Assembly: GCA_030726725.1 (NCBI GenBank)
Contig: JANRDC010000004.1
Span: 186,001 to 250,000 of the forward strand
Source of the DNA: Flavobacteriaceae bacterium
GTDB taxonomy: Bacteria > Bacteroidota > Bacteroidia > Flavobacteriales > Flavobacteriaceae
Length of the DNA: 64,000 nt
Reading direction: 5' to 3'
Both the position numbers and the translations under genes were made by a program. Position 1 is the first letter of the stretch. Each line of letters opens with the position of its first letter. The notes beneath the pieces are model-generated. The model saw nothing but the letters and a program-made list of their open reading frames with translations, had not been told where the DNA came from and made no database searches. Positions 1 to 9,024 of the stretch are shown one piece after another.

Positions 1-524
1 TGTGTGCTCAAATGCCCCACAGGTCCTTCTAGGTTAGTATTCGGCTCCCAGGCCAACTTTTGCTCCCCTAAAAAAAAATGATTGATTTCAGCAAAATCGT
101 GGTCCTCGGTGGCCATCCAGTACACAGGTACAATGTGTTGATCTGGGTATTGAGCGCTCAATGACTGAGCGAGATTAATCGTAGAGATCAATTTGTACAC
201 CACATACAACGGCCCAGTAAATAGATTCAACTGATGTCCAGTGGTTACCGTAAAACAATTCGACTGCGTCCAATGTTCTATGTGTTGCTGTACCAGTGCT
301 CGATGCGGAAGTTGTGCATACTGGTCTCTAAGTCGCGATTGAATTACCGCTCTGGTGTTCGAGGGAAATTCACCTCTTAAATTCATTTGTGCCCGGAGTC
401 CTTCAAGCGTAGGCCAATGTCCGACAAACGGCTCAATGGATGACTTTTTTTCCAAATAATCCCTAACCAGACTACCCGGGGCATACATGTTGGAGAGCGG
501 AATGCGAACTTGATGGTAAGCCAT
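1..524 (-). CDS. bshC: Bacillithiol biosynthesis cysteine-adding enzyme BshC, 5' part only
   Basis: The reading frame is open from an ATG at 524-522 to the left window edge, giving the first 174 residues of a protein that is normally about 530 long. BshC is thought to add cysteine to GlcN-malate in the last step of bacillithiol synthesis. Diagnostic stretches are TGHQLNLFTGPLY (residues about 95-107) and WMATEDHDF (about 136-144), matching the nucleotide-binding-like core of the family. It is transcribed away from the gene at 681, with 156 bases between them. A BstA/YfiT-like protein at 53959 supports use of bacillithiol in this organism. The C-terminal coiled coil lies outside the window. 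Confidence 0.9.
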   Translation of the reverse strand, partial: MAYHQVRIPLSNMYAPGSLVRDYLEKKSSIEPFVGHWPTLEGLRAQMNLRGEFPSNTRAVIQSRLRDQYAQLPHRALVQQHIEHWTQSNCFTVTTGHQLNLFTGPLYVVYKLISTINLAQSLSAQYPDQHIVPVYWMATEDHDFAEINHFFLGEQKLAWEPNTNLEGPVGHLST

Positions 525-680
525 ATGAATATTTGCCTGGTAAATATACGTGAAGTCTTTTTGACAGATTTGATTTTTAGAAAAACTTCGGGACTTTTTA
601 ACATTAATCCAAAGCGATTATCCCGGTCATATTGTACATTTATTGCAGTCAACAAGCCCAGCTAACTCAAAACGACAGCC

Positions 681-1976
681 ATGAAAAACGCAACAAAATC
701 AATGAGCTTCAACTGGAGTACATTCATTCTTTTTTGGGTGATATCCTTGGTGTTTTTCCACACTCATGCACAGACAAATACTTTCAGAGAAGTATCGGGA
801 AGGATTGTCGATCAGAAAACTAAGGAGCCGCTGGCATTAGCCTCAGTAACACTCATTCCCCATCAAGGTTCTACTGTCACCAATAAGGAGGGACGATTTA
901 GCATCAAAGTACCCTTCAATGCCCCCCCTCAAGAATTGTCCGTTTCTTATATGGGATATGAATCGGCTCGATTGGCCATAGGCAAGGCTGAAGAACCGCT
1001 GATTATTTCGCTCGTGCCCAGCGCAATGATACTCCGAGAAGTTACCGTATCTGTACCTCAAGACCCTGGTGTATTGGTGGATGAAATGCTGCAAAATCGC
1101 GACCGTCAAGGCTTACAGCAAAAAGGTGTGTTGCTCACATTTTTTAGAGAAGCTGTTCGTAAAAAGAACAAAAACCTTTCTCTTGCAGAGGCCATTATTC
1201 AAATCGATAAACAACCGAACAGTGTCGATAAGAGCGACGTAGCGCGCATGATCCAATTTAGAAAAAGCACTAATTATAAGCCCAATGACACCCTAGCCGT
1301 TAAACTACAAGGGGGTCCTTACAACACCCTGTTTTTAGACATCGCAAAATATCCAACCATAGTTTTTGACCAAGAGGCCATAAAAGCATATCAGTTTACC
1401 CATATGGGCTTTACTCAGATCGACCAAAAACTGGTGCACATCGTGCATTTTGAACAAAAGAAAAATGTGATCACACCGCTATACCGGGGTGAGTTATACA
1501 TCACTACCGAAGGGAAACACTTGGCAAAAGCAATTTTTGACATGAACGTGACTGATCAAGATGCTGCCGCCGCACTGTTTGTACGCAAAAAACCAGCACG
1601 CGTCAAGCTTTGGCCTACCTCTGTAAAGTACCAAGTACAATACAGCCCCCAAAGCGATCAATGGAATTTTCAGTACAGCAAAATGGAAATGACCTTCAAA
1701 GCCCATTGGAAAAATCGTTTGTTCAATGCGCAATATCAAATTTCTGCTGAAATGGCAGTAACTGATGTAGGGCTTCCTGAATTGCTGAATTCGGCTAGGA
1801 TCTCAGAGGAAATTAAGCCTTCTGTAGTGCTTAGCGAATCAACTAAAGGCTTTGGGGATCCTGATTTTTGGGGAGAATACACCGTAATTGAGCCTGACCA
1901 ATCTATCGAAGAGGCCATCGACCGCATCGTAAAACAAATGAACAGATGGCAAAAAAAATCATCGCAGCATGAGTAA
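681..1976 (+). CDS. Exported carboxypeptidase-regulatory-like domain protein
   Basis: A 431-residue protein with an N-terminal signal peptide (hydrophobic core about residues 12-27, then HAQ). It is followed by a carboxypeptidase D regulatory-like beta-sandwich (about 37-110, with GRIVDQKTKEPLALASV and GRFSI). The remaining about 300 residues resemble the soluble part of Bacteroidota surface proteins that carry this domain, but there is no TonB plug or beta-barrel, so it is not a SusC-type receptor. It probably acts in the periplasm or on the outer membrane; substrate unknown. Its last 8 bases overlap the LD-carboxypeptidase start, suggesting co-transcription. A TACATTTA sequence just upstream is one base off the TAnnTTTG promoter element. 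Confidence 0.75.
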   Translation: MKNATKSMSFNWSTFILFWVISLVFFHTHAQTNTFREVSGRIVDQKTKEPLALASVTLIPHQGSTVTNKEGRFSIKVPFNAPPQELSVSYMGYESARLAIGKAEEPLIISLVPSAMILREVTVSVPQDPGVLVDEMLQNRDRQGLQQKGVLLTFFREAVRKKNKNLSLAEAIIQIDKQPNSVDKSDVARMIQFRKSTNYKPNDTLAVKLQGGPYNTLFLDIAKYPTIVFDQEAIKAYQFTHMGFTQIDQKLVHIVHFEQKKNVITPLYRGELYITTEGKHLAKAIFDMNVTDQDAAAALFVRKKPARVKLWPTSVKYQVQYSPQSDQWNFQYSKMEMTFKAHWKNRLFNAQYQISAEMAVTDVGLPELLNSARISEEIKPSVVLSESTKGFGDPDFWGEYTVIEPDQSIEEAIDRIVKQMNRWQKKSSQHE

Positions 1977-3030
1977 ACGAAGAGACTTTATAGGACGATT
2001 TATCGCTTTGACTTTTACAGGACTTTGGTCAACTAACCTATTGAGCAATACCAAACAACCCTTAGCTGTGCTCGGGACAAAAAAACCAAAAAAACCGAGT
2101 AAAGAAGGGATCATTGCCTTAATCGCACCTGCATTTTTCACCTCGAAGGAAAAAATAGATCGCGCTGAAAAAGATTTGACAGCTATGGGATATCAAGTGG
2201 TTCGCAGCCAGTATCTGTCAGACAAATACGGGTACTTTAGTCAAACAGATGAATTGCGCGCTAAAGACTTAATGCGCGCTTTTATGGATCCAAAGATAGA
2301 AGCTATTGTCTGTGTGCGCGGTGGATATGGAACTACCCGGATTTTGGATTTATTGGACTACAACGCCATAGCCAATCATCCTAAACCACTGATTGGATTT
2401 AGCGATATCACAGCACTGCTCCAAGCTATTCACAAAAAAACTGGACTGATCGGTTTTCATGGCCCAGTGGGCAGTGCCCTTGATCAACCCTACACTCGAG
2501 CGATGTGGACTAATCTTTGGAGGGATGGAGGTCCAGGGTTTTTGATGAATTCTGTAGACCGAGACCAAATTGAAGATCAGAAAAAAAATGAGTACCAGAG
2601 AATCACGCTGAATCCTGGCCGCGCAAAAGGAAAACTAGTCGGTGGTAGCTTGACACTCATCAACGCCCTAATCGGCACTGAATATGAAATTGATTTCACG
2701 GATAAAATCGTCATCATTGAAGAGGTGGGCGAAAAACCATATCGGGTAGACAGAATGCTGACGCAATTACTGATGACCGATACTTTTAAAAAAGCTAAGG
2801 GATTTGCCTTGGGTGTTTGGGTAGATTGCGACCAGCCCGAAGGCAGCACAGATGGTTTTAGCCTGATTCAAGTACTTGAAGATCGGTTGACTCCCACAGG
2901 AATTCCTTGTTGTTACGGCATGTCTTTTGGTCATACCCCATGGAATATGACGCTCCCCATTGGCGCAGAGGTGAGTTTTGACGCTGATCTTGGAAATTTA
3001 ACGCTGGAGGAGTCGATTTGGTCGTCCTAG
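1969..3030 (+). CDS. LD-carboxypeptidase (peptidase S66, LdcA-like) with Tat-type signal
   Basis: S66 family serine peptidase of 353 residues; family members cut the L,D bond before the terminal D-Ala of murein tetrapeptides. The expected Ser-Glu-His triad is visible: Ser145 in GFSDIT, Glu251/252 in IIEEVGEKPYR, and His322 in SFGHTPWN. The N-terminus reads KRRDFIGRF followed by a hydrophobic run to about residue 25. That is a twin-arginine-like signal, whereas E. coli LdcA is cytoplasmic, so this one may act in the periplasm. tatC lies 4.4 kb downstream. It overlaps the preceding gene by 8 bases and ends 9 bases before convergent recQ. Confidence 0.88.
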   Translation: MSKRRDFIGRFIALTFTGLWSTNLLSNTKQPLAVLGTKKPKKPSKEGIIALIAPAFFTSKEKIDRAEKDLTAMGYQVVRSQYLSDKYGYFSQTDELRAKDLMRAFMDPKIEAIVCVRGGYGTTRILDLLDYNAIANHPKPLIGFSDITALLQAIHKKTGLIGFHGPVGSALDQPYTRAMWTNLWRDGGPGFLMNSVDRDQIEDQKKNEYQRITLNPGRAKGKLVGGSLTLINALIGTEYEIDFTDKIVIIEEVGEKPYRVDRMLTQLLMTDTFKKAKGFALGVWVDCDQPEGSTDGFSLIQVLEDRLTPTGIPCCYGMSFGHTPWNMTLPIGAEVSFDADLGNLTLEESIWSS

Positions 3031-3039
3031 CTGAGCATT

Positions 3040-5235
3040 TTAATTAGCCACCTCACTAATAAATTTTATGCGGTACAAACGAAGTTCTTCATCTTCATAA
3101 TCACCGTTAAAATGTACACTGGCCTGGCTGATATCCTCTGTTTGCGCTTCAATAAAATAATCGTGTAATTCAGATTGCTGATCTTCATCCAGCAAATCTT
3201 CCAGCCAATAATCGATATTCAAACGGGTTCCACTAAACACTATTTGCTCCATTTCTTTGAGCAGATCATCCATGCTGATTCCTTTAGAGCGCGCAATATC
3301 ATCTAGTGCCAATTTGCGATCTACGCTTTGAATCACAAACAGCTTAAGCGCAGACTTTGCCCCAGTGCTTTTCACGATTAAATCATCTGGGCGAATGATG
3401 TCATTTTCTTTGACGTACTCGGCGATCATACTGATAAATGGGGCGCCAAATTTTTTGGCTTTGCCCTCACCTACTCCATAAACCTGGGATAACTCCTTTA
3501 ATGTCATCGGATATTTCAAAGCCATGTCCTCCAGAGAGGGATCTTGAAAAACCACATAGGTCGGAACACCGTGTTTCTTGGCTTCCTTTTTTCTCAAATC
3601 TTGCAAGATGGAAAACAATTGCTCATCGGCTGCAGAACTGCCTTGATTTGACTTTTCCACCACCTCAGTATCCGCATCCATATAACTGTGGTCTACCGTC
3701 ATCATAAATGATTTGGGCGTTTTCATAAATGCTCTTCCCAAGTCTGTAAGGTGTACTACTCCGTATTGTTCAATTTCTTTGTGCAACAATCCTGCAACTA
3801 TGGTTTGACGCAGCAATGCCATCCAAAACTCTTTGCTTTGGTCTGAACCGCTTCCGAAAAATGGCTTTAAATGAATTTTATGCGCAACAATTAATGCGTT
3901 GGGTTTCCCCATCAACACCTTGACCAGCTCTTTAGACTTAAATTTTTCTGCAGTTTGCACCACAATATCCAACAATTTAAGCACAGCATCTTGGGCTTCA
4001 ACCTTGGGTTTGGGGTTGGTTGCATTATCGTCCATATCCGCGCCAGCACCGTTGATCTCATCAAAGGATTCACCAAAGTAATGGAGCATAAACTTTCTGC
4101 GAGACATCGAAGTCTCCGCATAGGCGATTACCTCTTGTAACAAAGCCATACCAATCTCTTGTTCAGCGACAGGCTTACCCGACAAAAACTTTTCTAATTT
4201 TTCCATGTCCTTAGGAGCATAGAAAGCCAAACAATGACCCTTACCCCCATCTCTTCCTGCCCGGCCAGTCTCCTGATAATAACTTTCAATACTTTTGGGC
4301 ATGTCGTAATGGATCACGTATCTGACATCAGGCTTGTCAATACCCATACCAAAAGCTATGGTCGCCACCACCACTTCTGCTTCCTCCATCAGAAACATAT
4401 CTTGGTACTTAGACCTGGTTTTCGCGTCAAAGCCAGCGTGATAAGGAACTGCATTAACTCCGTTCACTTGAAGCACTTGTGCTAGTTCTTCCACTTTTTT
4501 TCGGCTCAAACAATAAACAATACCCGACTGACCTGCGTGTTGCTTCACAAAACGGATGACATCCGCCTCCACTTGGGGGGTTTTGGGGCGTACCTCGTAG
4601 TATAAATTAGGCCGATTAAACGAAGACTTAAACACTGTGGCATCTGACATACCCAGATTTTTCATGATGTCTTCTTGGACTTTGGGCGTAGCGGTGGCCG
4701 TAAGTCCAATAACCGGAATTCCTGGATCTAATCGATCGATGATCGACTTTAAATTTCTGTATTCTGGCCTAAAATCATGTCCCCATTCGGAGATACAGTG
4801 CGCCTCATCAATAGCGACAAAGGACAGGGTAACCGATTGAAGAAACTCAACATATTCGTCTTTTGTCAATGACTCCGGAGCTACGTATAGCAGTTTTGTC
4901 ACGCCCTGCACCACATCGTCCATGACTTGTTTGATCTCTGATTTTGTCAGGGATGAATTGAGTACATGTGCCACCCCATCACAATCAGAAACACCGCGTA
5001 TGGCATCCACTTGATTTTTCATCAAGGCGATCAAAGGAGATACAACAATGGCTGTGCCTGGAAGCATTAAAGCGGGGAGCTGATAGCAAAGGGACTTGCC
5101 ACCACCGGTGGGCATGATCACAAAAGCGTTCTTTTTGTCGAGCAGGTGAAGAATCACTTCTTCCTGTCTTCCTTTAAAATGCGCAAAACCAAAATACTTT
5201 TGCAACTGCGCACTCAATTCCTCCTTAGTAGTCAT
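3040..5235 (-). CDS. recQ: ATP-dependent DNA helicase RecQ
   Basis: A 3'-5' superfamily 2 helicase used in recombination and fork repair. Visible in order: Walker A (MPTGGGKSLCYQLP, about residue 42 on), the DEAH box (AIDEAHCISEWGHD), helicase motif VI (QETGRAGRDG), then RQC and HRDC-like regions in the C-terminal half (KELSQVYGVGEGKAKKFG). I choose the ATG at 5235, which gives 731 residues; a TTG at 5265 would add ten residues that family members do not usually have. The length is typical of the longer Bacteroidota RecQ form. It is divergent from kdsD and convergent with the LD-carboxypeptidase gene. Confidence 0.95.
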   Translation of the reverse strand: MTTKEELSAQLQKYFGFAHFKGRQEEVILHLLDKKNAFVIMPTGGGKSLCYQLPALMLPGTAIVVSPLIALMKNQVDAIRGVSDCDGVAHVLNSSLTKSEIKQVMDDVVQGVTKLLYVAPESLTKDEYVEFLQSVTLSFVAIDEAHCISEWGHDFRPEYRNLKSIIDRLDPGIPVIGLTATATPKVQEDIMKNLGMSDATVFKSSFNRPNLYYEVRPKTPQVEADVIRFVKQHAGQSGIVYCLSRKKVEELAQVLQVNGVNAVPYHAGFDAKTRSKYQDMFLMEEAEVVVATIAFGMGIDKPDVRYVIHYDMPKSIESYYQETGRAGRDGGKGHCLAFYAPKDMEKLEKFLSGKPVAEQEIGMALLQEVIAYAETSMSRRKFMLHYFGESFDEINGAGADMDDNATNPKPKVEAQDAVLKLLDIVVQTAEKFKSKELVKVLMGKPNALIVAHKIHLKPFFGSGSDQSKEFWMALLRQTIVAGLLHKEIEQYGVVHLTDLGRAFMKTPKSFMMTVDHSYMDADTEVVEKSNQGSSAADEQLFSILQDLRKKEAKKHGVPTYVVFQDPSLEDMALKYPMTLKELSQVYGVGEGKAKKFGAPFISMIAEYVKENDIIRPDDLIVKSTGAKSALKLFVIQSVDRKLALDDIARSKGISMDDLLKEMEQIVFSGTRLNIDYWLEDLLDEDQQSELHDYFIEAQTEDISQASVHFNGDYEDEELRLYRIKFISEVAN

Positions 5236-5300
5236 ATGGGTTACTTGATCTTGTTGGGTGGTCAAACATCCCTTAAATTAAGCATTTTATGGCAATGATT

Positions 5301-5336
5301 ACCTCCTTTTAAAATAAAACACGGAAAAAAGGAGGT
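5301..5336. repeat. Perfect 10-bp inverted repeat in the recQ-kdsD divergent region
   Basis: ACCTCCTTTT at 5301-5310 is the exact reverse complement of AAAAGGAGGT at 5327-5336, with a 16-base A-rich spacer. It lies 15 bases upstream of the kdsD promoter element and about 65 bases upstream of recQ. It could be an operator or a hairpin in the recQ leader. The GGAGGT arm also looks like a Shine-Dalgarno site but is too far from any usable start to act as one. Confidence 0.55.
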
Positions 5337-5350
5337 TTGTTTTATTTGAT

Positions 5351-5358
5351 TAATTTTG
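5351..5358 (+). promoter_or_regulatory. Predicted -7 element (TAATTTTG) for kdsD
   Basis: Exact match to the Bacteroidota TAnnTTTG element. No good TTG lies at the usual 17-23 base distance upstream. Transcription from it would begin a few bases after 5358, which argues against the GTG at 5360 as the kdsD start. Confidence 0.5.
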
Positions 5359-5413
5359 TGTGACCCAAAAATACATTCGTTTTCTTGGGCATCCAATCAA
5401 AATCAATGCAAAA

Positions 5414-6385
5414 TTGAGCGATTTCCAAGCCATACTAAACAGTGCCCGCAGAACACTTGAACTCGAAAGTCAAGCTTTGTTGGGGCTAATCCCTTTGCTT
5501 AGCGATGAATTTGCCCAGGCGGTTCAGCACATACACGCTGCTCAATCCAGGGTTGTCGTCACTGGGATAGGCAAAAGCGCTGCCATTGGAAGCAAAATCG
5601 TAGCTACCTTGAATTCAACGGGTACACCCGCTTTATTTATGCATGCTGCGGACGCTATTCACGGAGATTTAGGATCGATTCAAGATGGAGACACCATCAT
5701 TTGTATTTCAAAAAGCGGGGACACTCCTGAGATCAAGGTCTTGGTTCCTTTGTTAAAAAGAGGAAACAATAAGCTGATTGCCATCACCGGTAACCCCCAA
5801 TCTTTTTTAGGGCAACAGTCCGATTTTGTGCTAAACACTTATGTGCCCAAAGAAGCCTGCCCCAACAACTTAGCCCCAACCACAAGTACTACAGCGCAAT
5901 TGGCCATAGGCGATGCTTTGGCAGTATGTTTACTGGAACAAAAGGGTTTTAACGCCGAGGATTTTGCAAAATTCCATCCCGGAGGGGCATTGGGAAAAAA
6001 ATTATACCTCAGTGTTCGAGACATTATCGTTCAAAACCAGAAACCAGCCATTCAGGGCCACAGCCGAGTTAAGGAGGCCATCGTGGAAATCTCACAAAAA
6101 ATGTTGGGGGTAACCGCTGTTTTGGATGGTGAAAAATTGATCGGTGTTGTCACCGATGGCGATATACGAAGAATGCTGGCACAACACGACAATATCGGCG
6201 GTTTGTCCGCCAGAGACATCATGTCAAAAAATCCGAAAACTATTGATGTGGATGCCTTGGCTGTTGATGCTTTATCTCTGATGCAGGCCAATAGCATTAC
6301 GCAACTAATCGCAGTAAATAAGGCTGGGGGTTATCAAGGTATCGTGCACTTGCACAATCTAATTCAGGAAGGAATCGCCTCATGA
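5414..6385 (+). CDS. kdsD: D-arabinose 5-phosphate isomerase (KpsF/GutQ family)
   Basis: Converts ribulose 5-phosphate to arabinose 5-phosphate, the first step towards Kdo of lipopolysaccharide. A SIS domain fills the first half (VVVTGIGKSAAIGSK, HGDLGSIQDGD, CISKSGDTPEIK, HPGGALGKKL) and two CBS domains follow. I choose the TTG at 5414, giving 323 residues: the protein then begins about where family members begin, and the upstream GTG at 5360 abuts the predicted promoter. No in-frame ATG exists at the N-terminus. The stop overlaps tatC by 4 bases. With lptB downstream, the chain is partly devoted to lipopolysaccharide. Confidence 0.9.
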   Translation: MSDFQAILNSARRTLELESQALLGLIPLLSDEFAQAVQHIHAAQSRVVVTGIGKSAAIGSKIVATLNSTGTPALFMHAADAIHGDLGSIQDGDTIICISKSGDTPEIKVLVPLLKRGNNKLIAITGNPQSFLGQQSDFVLNTYVPKEACPNNLAPTTSTTAQLAIGDALAVCLLEQKGFNAEDFAKFHPGGALGKKLYLSVRDIIVQNQKPAIQGHSRVKEAIVEISQKMLGVTAVLDGEKLIGVVTDGDIRRMLAQHDNIGGLSARDIMSKNPKTIDVDALAVDALSLMQANSITQLIAVNKAGGYQGIVHLHNLIQEGIAS

Positions 6386-7218
6386 GGGAAAAAAAACCAG
6401 TCAATGAAATGTCCTTTTTGGACCATCTAGAAGAATTGAGGTGGCACCTGATTCGCGCGACGGCAGCCGTGGTTATTCTGGGTTTTGCAGCCTTTTTGAT
6501 GAAGGATTTCATCTTTAACACATTGCTTTTCGGCCCCAAACAACCGGACTTTCCCACTTATCAATTCTTTTGCTTTTTGTCTCAAAAATTAGGTTTTGAA
6601 GGTGCTTTCTGCAGTACAGAGCCCTTGTTTATCCTCCAGAGCCGTGAGATGGCCGGACAGTTTTCTGCGCATATATGGACCTCCATCTGGGCTGGTTTCA
6701 TCATCGGTTTCCCCTATGTTTTATGGGAGCTATGGCGTTTTATAGGCCCTGGATTATATGAAAATGAAAGAAATAACGCCCGAGGGTTTATTTTTATCGC
6801 CTCTTTCCTATTCTTCTTAGGGGTTTTATTCGGTTACTACGTAGTGGCGCCACTCTCCATTAATTTCTTGGGCAGCTATACTGTGAGCGAGGAGGTTACC
6901 AACCAAATTGACTTGTCTTCCTATATCGCCATTGTTCGCTCTTCAGTCATTGCCTGTGGCCTAATATTTGAATTGCCCATATTGATTTATTTCTTAACCC
7001 GTATTGGATTGGTTACTCCAGAGTTTCTTAAAAAGTACCGAAAAATTGCATCGGTACTTGTATTAATTGTCTCTGCAGTAATTACCCCTCCGGATGTGGC
7101 CAGTCAAATCATTGTTTCCATACCGATTCTAATCTTATACGAAGTAAGTATTCATATATCGCGATTTGTACTTAGGGGCGAACGAAAAAAAGCAGCAAAA
7201 CATGGAAAATCCAGTTGA
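6382..7218 (+). CDS. tatC: Sec-independent protein translocase TatC
   Basis: Six-helix inner-membrane receptor for twin-arginine signal peptides. The conserved N-terminal cytoplasmic motif is present (EMSFLDHLEELRWHLIR, residues about 8-24). So are the periplasmic-to-helix segment FIIGFPYVLWELWRFIGPGLYENER and the later PILIYFLTRIGLVTPEFLKKYR. Length 278 is typical of Bacteroidota TatC, which carries an insert in the first periplasmic loop. It overlaps kdsD by 4 bases (ATGA). No tatA or tatB gene is in the window. Confidence 0.95.
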   Translation: MREKKPVNEMSFLDHLEELRWHLIRATAAVVILGFAAFLMKDFIFNTLLFGPKQPDFPTYQFFCFLSQKLGFEGAFCSTEPLFILQSREMAGQFSAHIWTSIWAGFIIGFPYVLWELWRFIGPGLYENERNNARGFIFIASFLFFLGVLFGYYVVAPLSINFLGSYTVSEEVTNQIDLSSYIAIVRSSVIACGLIFELPILIYFLTRIGLVTPEFLKKYRKIASVLVLIVSAVITPPDVASQIIVSIPILILYEVSIHISRFVLRGERKKAAKHGKSS

Positions 7219-7555
7219 ATCATTTAATGAATACCGTTCGAAAATGAACGAAAAGCTGCTGAGCGATCCGCAGAGCAAGCTGATTAAACGCATTTTTAAC
7301 CTAGACACCAACGCATACAGCGCTGGGGCTTTGGATGTAAAGACTAAAGAGTTGCTCGGCTTGGTAGCTTCCGCTGTTTTGCGCTGTGACGATTGTGTAA
7401 AATACCACCTGGAACACGCCAAAAAAGCAGGTGCACAACACGAGGAAATTATGGAAACCTTGGGTATCGCCACCCTAGTAGGTGGGACCATTGTTGTACC
7501 TCACCTGAGAAGAGCCTATGAATATTGGGAAGCATTAGAAAACCAACAATCATGA
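7202..7555 (+). CDS. Carboxymuconolactone decarboxylase (CMD/AhpD-like) family protein
   Basis: A 117-residue all-helical CMD-domain protein with the AhpD-type Cys pair in [18 protein letters not shown] and the following [14 protein letters not shown] helix. Members with this CxxC-plus-His arrangement are often thiol peroxidases or alkylhydroperoxidase partners, so a redox role is more likely than decarboxylation. I start it at the ATG at 7202; an upstream in-frame start at 7166 would run further into tatC. It overlaps tatC by 17 bases and lptB by 4 bases, so all four genes of the chain appear translationally coupled. Confidence 0.85.
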   Translation: MENPVESFNEYRSKMNEKLLSDPQSKLIKRIFNLDTNAYSAGALDVKTKELLGLVASAVLRCDDCVKYHLEHAKKAGAQHEEIMETLGIATLVGGTIVVPHLRRAYEYWEALENQQS

Positions 7556-8283
7556 AACTCAGGGCAGAAGAAATCACCAAATCCTATCGAGGTAGAAAAG
7601 TTGTCAAAGGCATCTCTTTAGAGGTTAACCAAGGTGAGATTGTAGGCCTTTTGGGTCCCAATGGAGCAGGAAAAACCACCTCTTTTTACATGATTGTAGG
7701 GCTGATTAAACCCAATTCAGGACATATTTACCTGGACGACAAGGACATCACTACTTTTCCCATGTATCGACGCGCCCAAAACGGGATCGGTTATCTCGCC
7801 CAAGAAGCCTCTGTATTCCGAAAAATGTCTGTAGAAGACAATATTTTGAGTGTGCTGGAACTAACTTCTTGGAGCAAACAAGAGCAAGAAGCCAAAATGG
7901 AAGCGCTCATTGAAGAGTTTGGTTTGGGACACATCCGAAAAAACAGAGGTGATTTATTGTCTGGCGGTGAACGAAGAAGAACAGAGATTGCGCGTGCTTT
8001 GGCTACTGACCCTAAATTCATTTTATTGGATGAGCCATTTGCCGGTGTTGATCCTGTGGCTGTTGAGGACATCCAAAAAATCATCGACCAACTGCGCAAC
8101 AAAAACATAGGTATTTTGATTACCGACCACAATGTCCAAGAAACATTGGCCATTACGGAGCGCTCTTATTTGATGTTTGAAGGTGGAATTCTCAAATCGG
8201 GCACGCCAGAGGAACTCGCCCAGGACGAAATGGTGCGCAAGGTGTATCTGGGGCAAAACTTTGAACTCCGCGCTAAAAAATAA
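7552..8283 (+). CDS. lptB: LPS export ABC transporter ATP-binding protein LptB
   Basis: ATPase of the LptB2FGC complex that extracts lipopolysaccharide from the inner membrane. It shows Walker A ([17 protein letters not shown]), a Q-loop ([18 protein letters not shown]), the signature [15 protein letters not shown] and Walker B ([13 protein letters not shown]). That combination, including [10 protein letters not shown], is characteristic of LptB rather than other ABC proteins. Starting at the ATG at 7552 gives 243 residues, the normal length. The stop codon directly abuts the stop of convergent pssA with no base between. Confidence 0.95.
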   Translation: MKLRAEEITKSYRGRKVVKGISLEVNQGEIVGLLGPNGAGKTTSFYMIVGLIKPNSGHIYLDDKDITTFPMYRRAQNGIGYLAQEASVFRKMSVEDNILSVLELTSWSKQEQEAKMEALIEEFGLGHIRKNRGDLLSGGERRRTEIARALATDPKFILLDEPFAGVDPVAVEDIQKIIDQLRNKNIGILITDHNVQETLAITERSYLMFEGGILKSGTPEELAQDEMVRKVYLGQNFELRAKK

Positions 8284-9024
8284 TTACTTTTTGAGTGTGG
8301 ATAAACCACCTACTACCAAGTAACTGACTACCCAAAAGAAGGGTGCAGCCCAACCCAAAATCGGAGTCAACACCAATCCAATCAACAGTAAAATATACTG
8401 CTGCGGATACTGTTTGGGCGAAAGACTGGTCATTTTAAACGACGGTAACTCTATCGTAGAGGTCATCGCCCAGGCGGAGAAAATGGATACTCCCATCAGA
8501 AATCTTGGATCCTCGGCCCACTGAGCAAGGAATCCTTGAGGGTCATAATGGGTGGCCAAAGGGATGGACATAATCAACCACGCATTGGCTGGGGTGGGCA
8601 GCCCGATGAATTTATCGGTTTGCCTTTGGTCTGTGTTAAAAGTAGCGAGTCGATACGCAGCTGCCAAAACAACCAAAATAGGCAATCCCAAAGAAGGTTT
8701 ATTGAATACAGCGTCTAAGACTGAATCTGCATCGTTTGTAAACACACAAAAGCATGTTTTTTTTAACGCAAACAACAACCAAATGGCGGGAGCCAGACCA
8801 AAACTGACCAAATCAGCCAATGAATCTAACTGCTTCCCAAGTTCACCGGTAACCCCCAACAACCGAGCGGCAAACCCATCAAAAAAATCAAGCAACATCG
8901 CTACCAACAAAAACGAAACAGCCCATAATGGACGATCGTCAAATAGGGCCAAAATGGACAAAACACCCAGGGCTAAATTGCCCAAGGTAAGGGCATTTGG
9001 CAAGAAAGTTAAGTACTGCTTCAT
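8284..9024 (-). CDS. pssA: CDP-diacylglycerol-serine O-phosphatidyltransferase
   Basis: Makes phosphatidylserine from CDP-diacylglycerol and serine, the precursor of phosphatidylethanolamine. The CDP-alcohol phosphotransferase signature is complete: DFFDGFAARLLG, then GKQLDSLADLVSFGLAPA, fitting D-G-A-R-8x-G-3x-D-3x-D. Several membrane helices follow. The ATG at 9024 gives 246 residues starting MKQYLTFLPNALTLGN, which fits the family. A TTG at 9072 would add an atypical tail. A TATATTTA sequence just upstream on the minus strand is one base off the promoter element. Confidence 0.92.
   Translation of the reverse strand: MKQYLTFLPNALTLGNLALGVLSILALFDDRPLWAVSFLLVAMLLDFFDGFAARLLGVTGELGKQLDSLADLVSFGLAPAIWLLFALKKTCFCVFTNDADSVLDAVFNKPSLGLPILVVLAAAYRLATFNTDQRQTDKFIGLPTPANAWLIMSIPLATHYDPQGFLAQWAEDPRFLMGVSIFSAWAMTSTIELPSFKMTSLSPKQYPQQYILLLIGLVLTPILGWAAPFFWVVSYLVVGGLSTLKK

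Noticed and set aside
383-655. A 90-codon minus-strand frame at the left end
   Set aside because: It is out of frame with bshC, which gives clear family motifs over the same bases.
5331-5336. GGAGGT as a Shine-Dalgarno site for kdsD
   Set aside because: It lies upstream of the predicted promoter element and more than 20 bases from any start codon; it is better explained as one arm of the inverted repeat.
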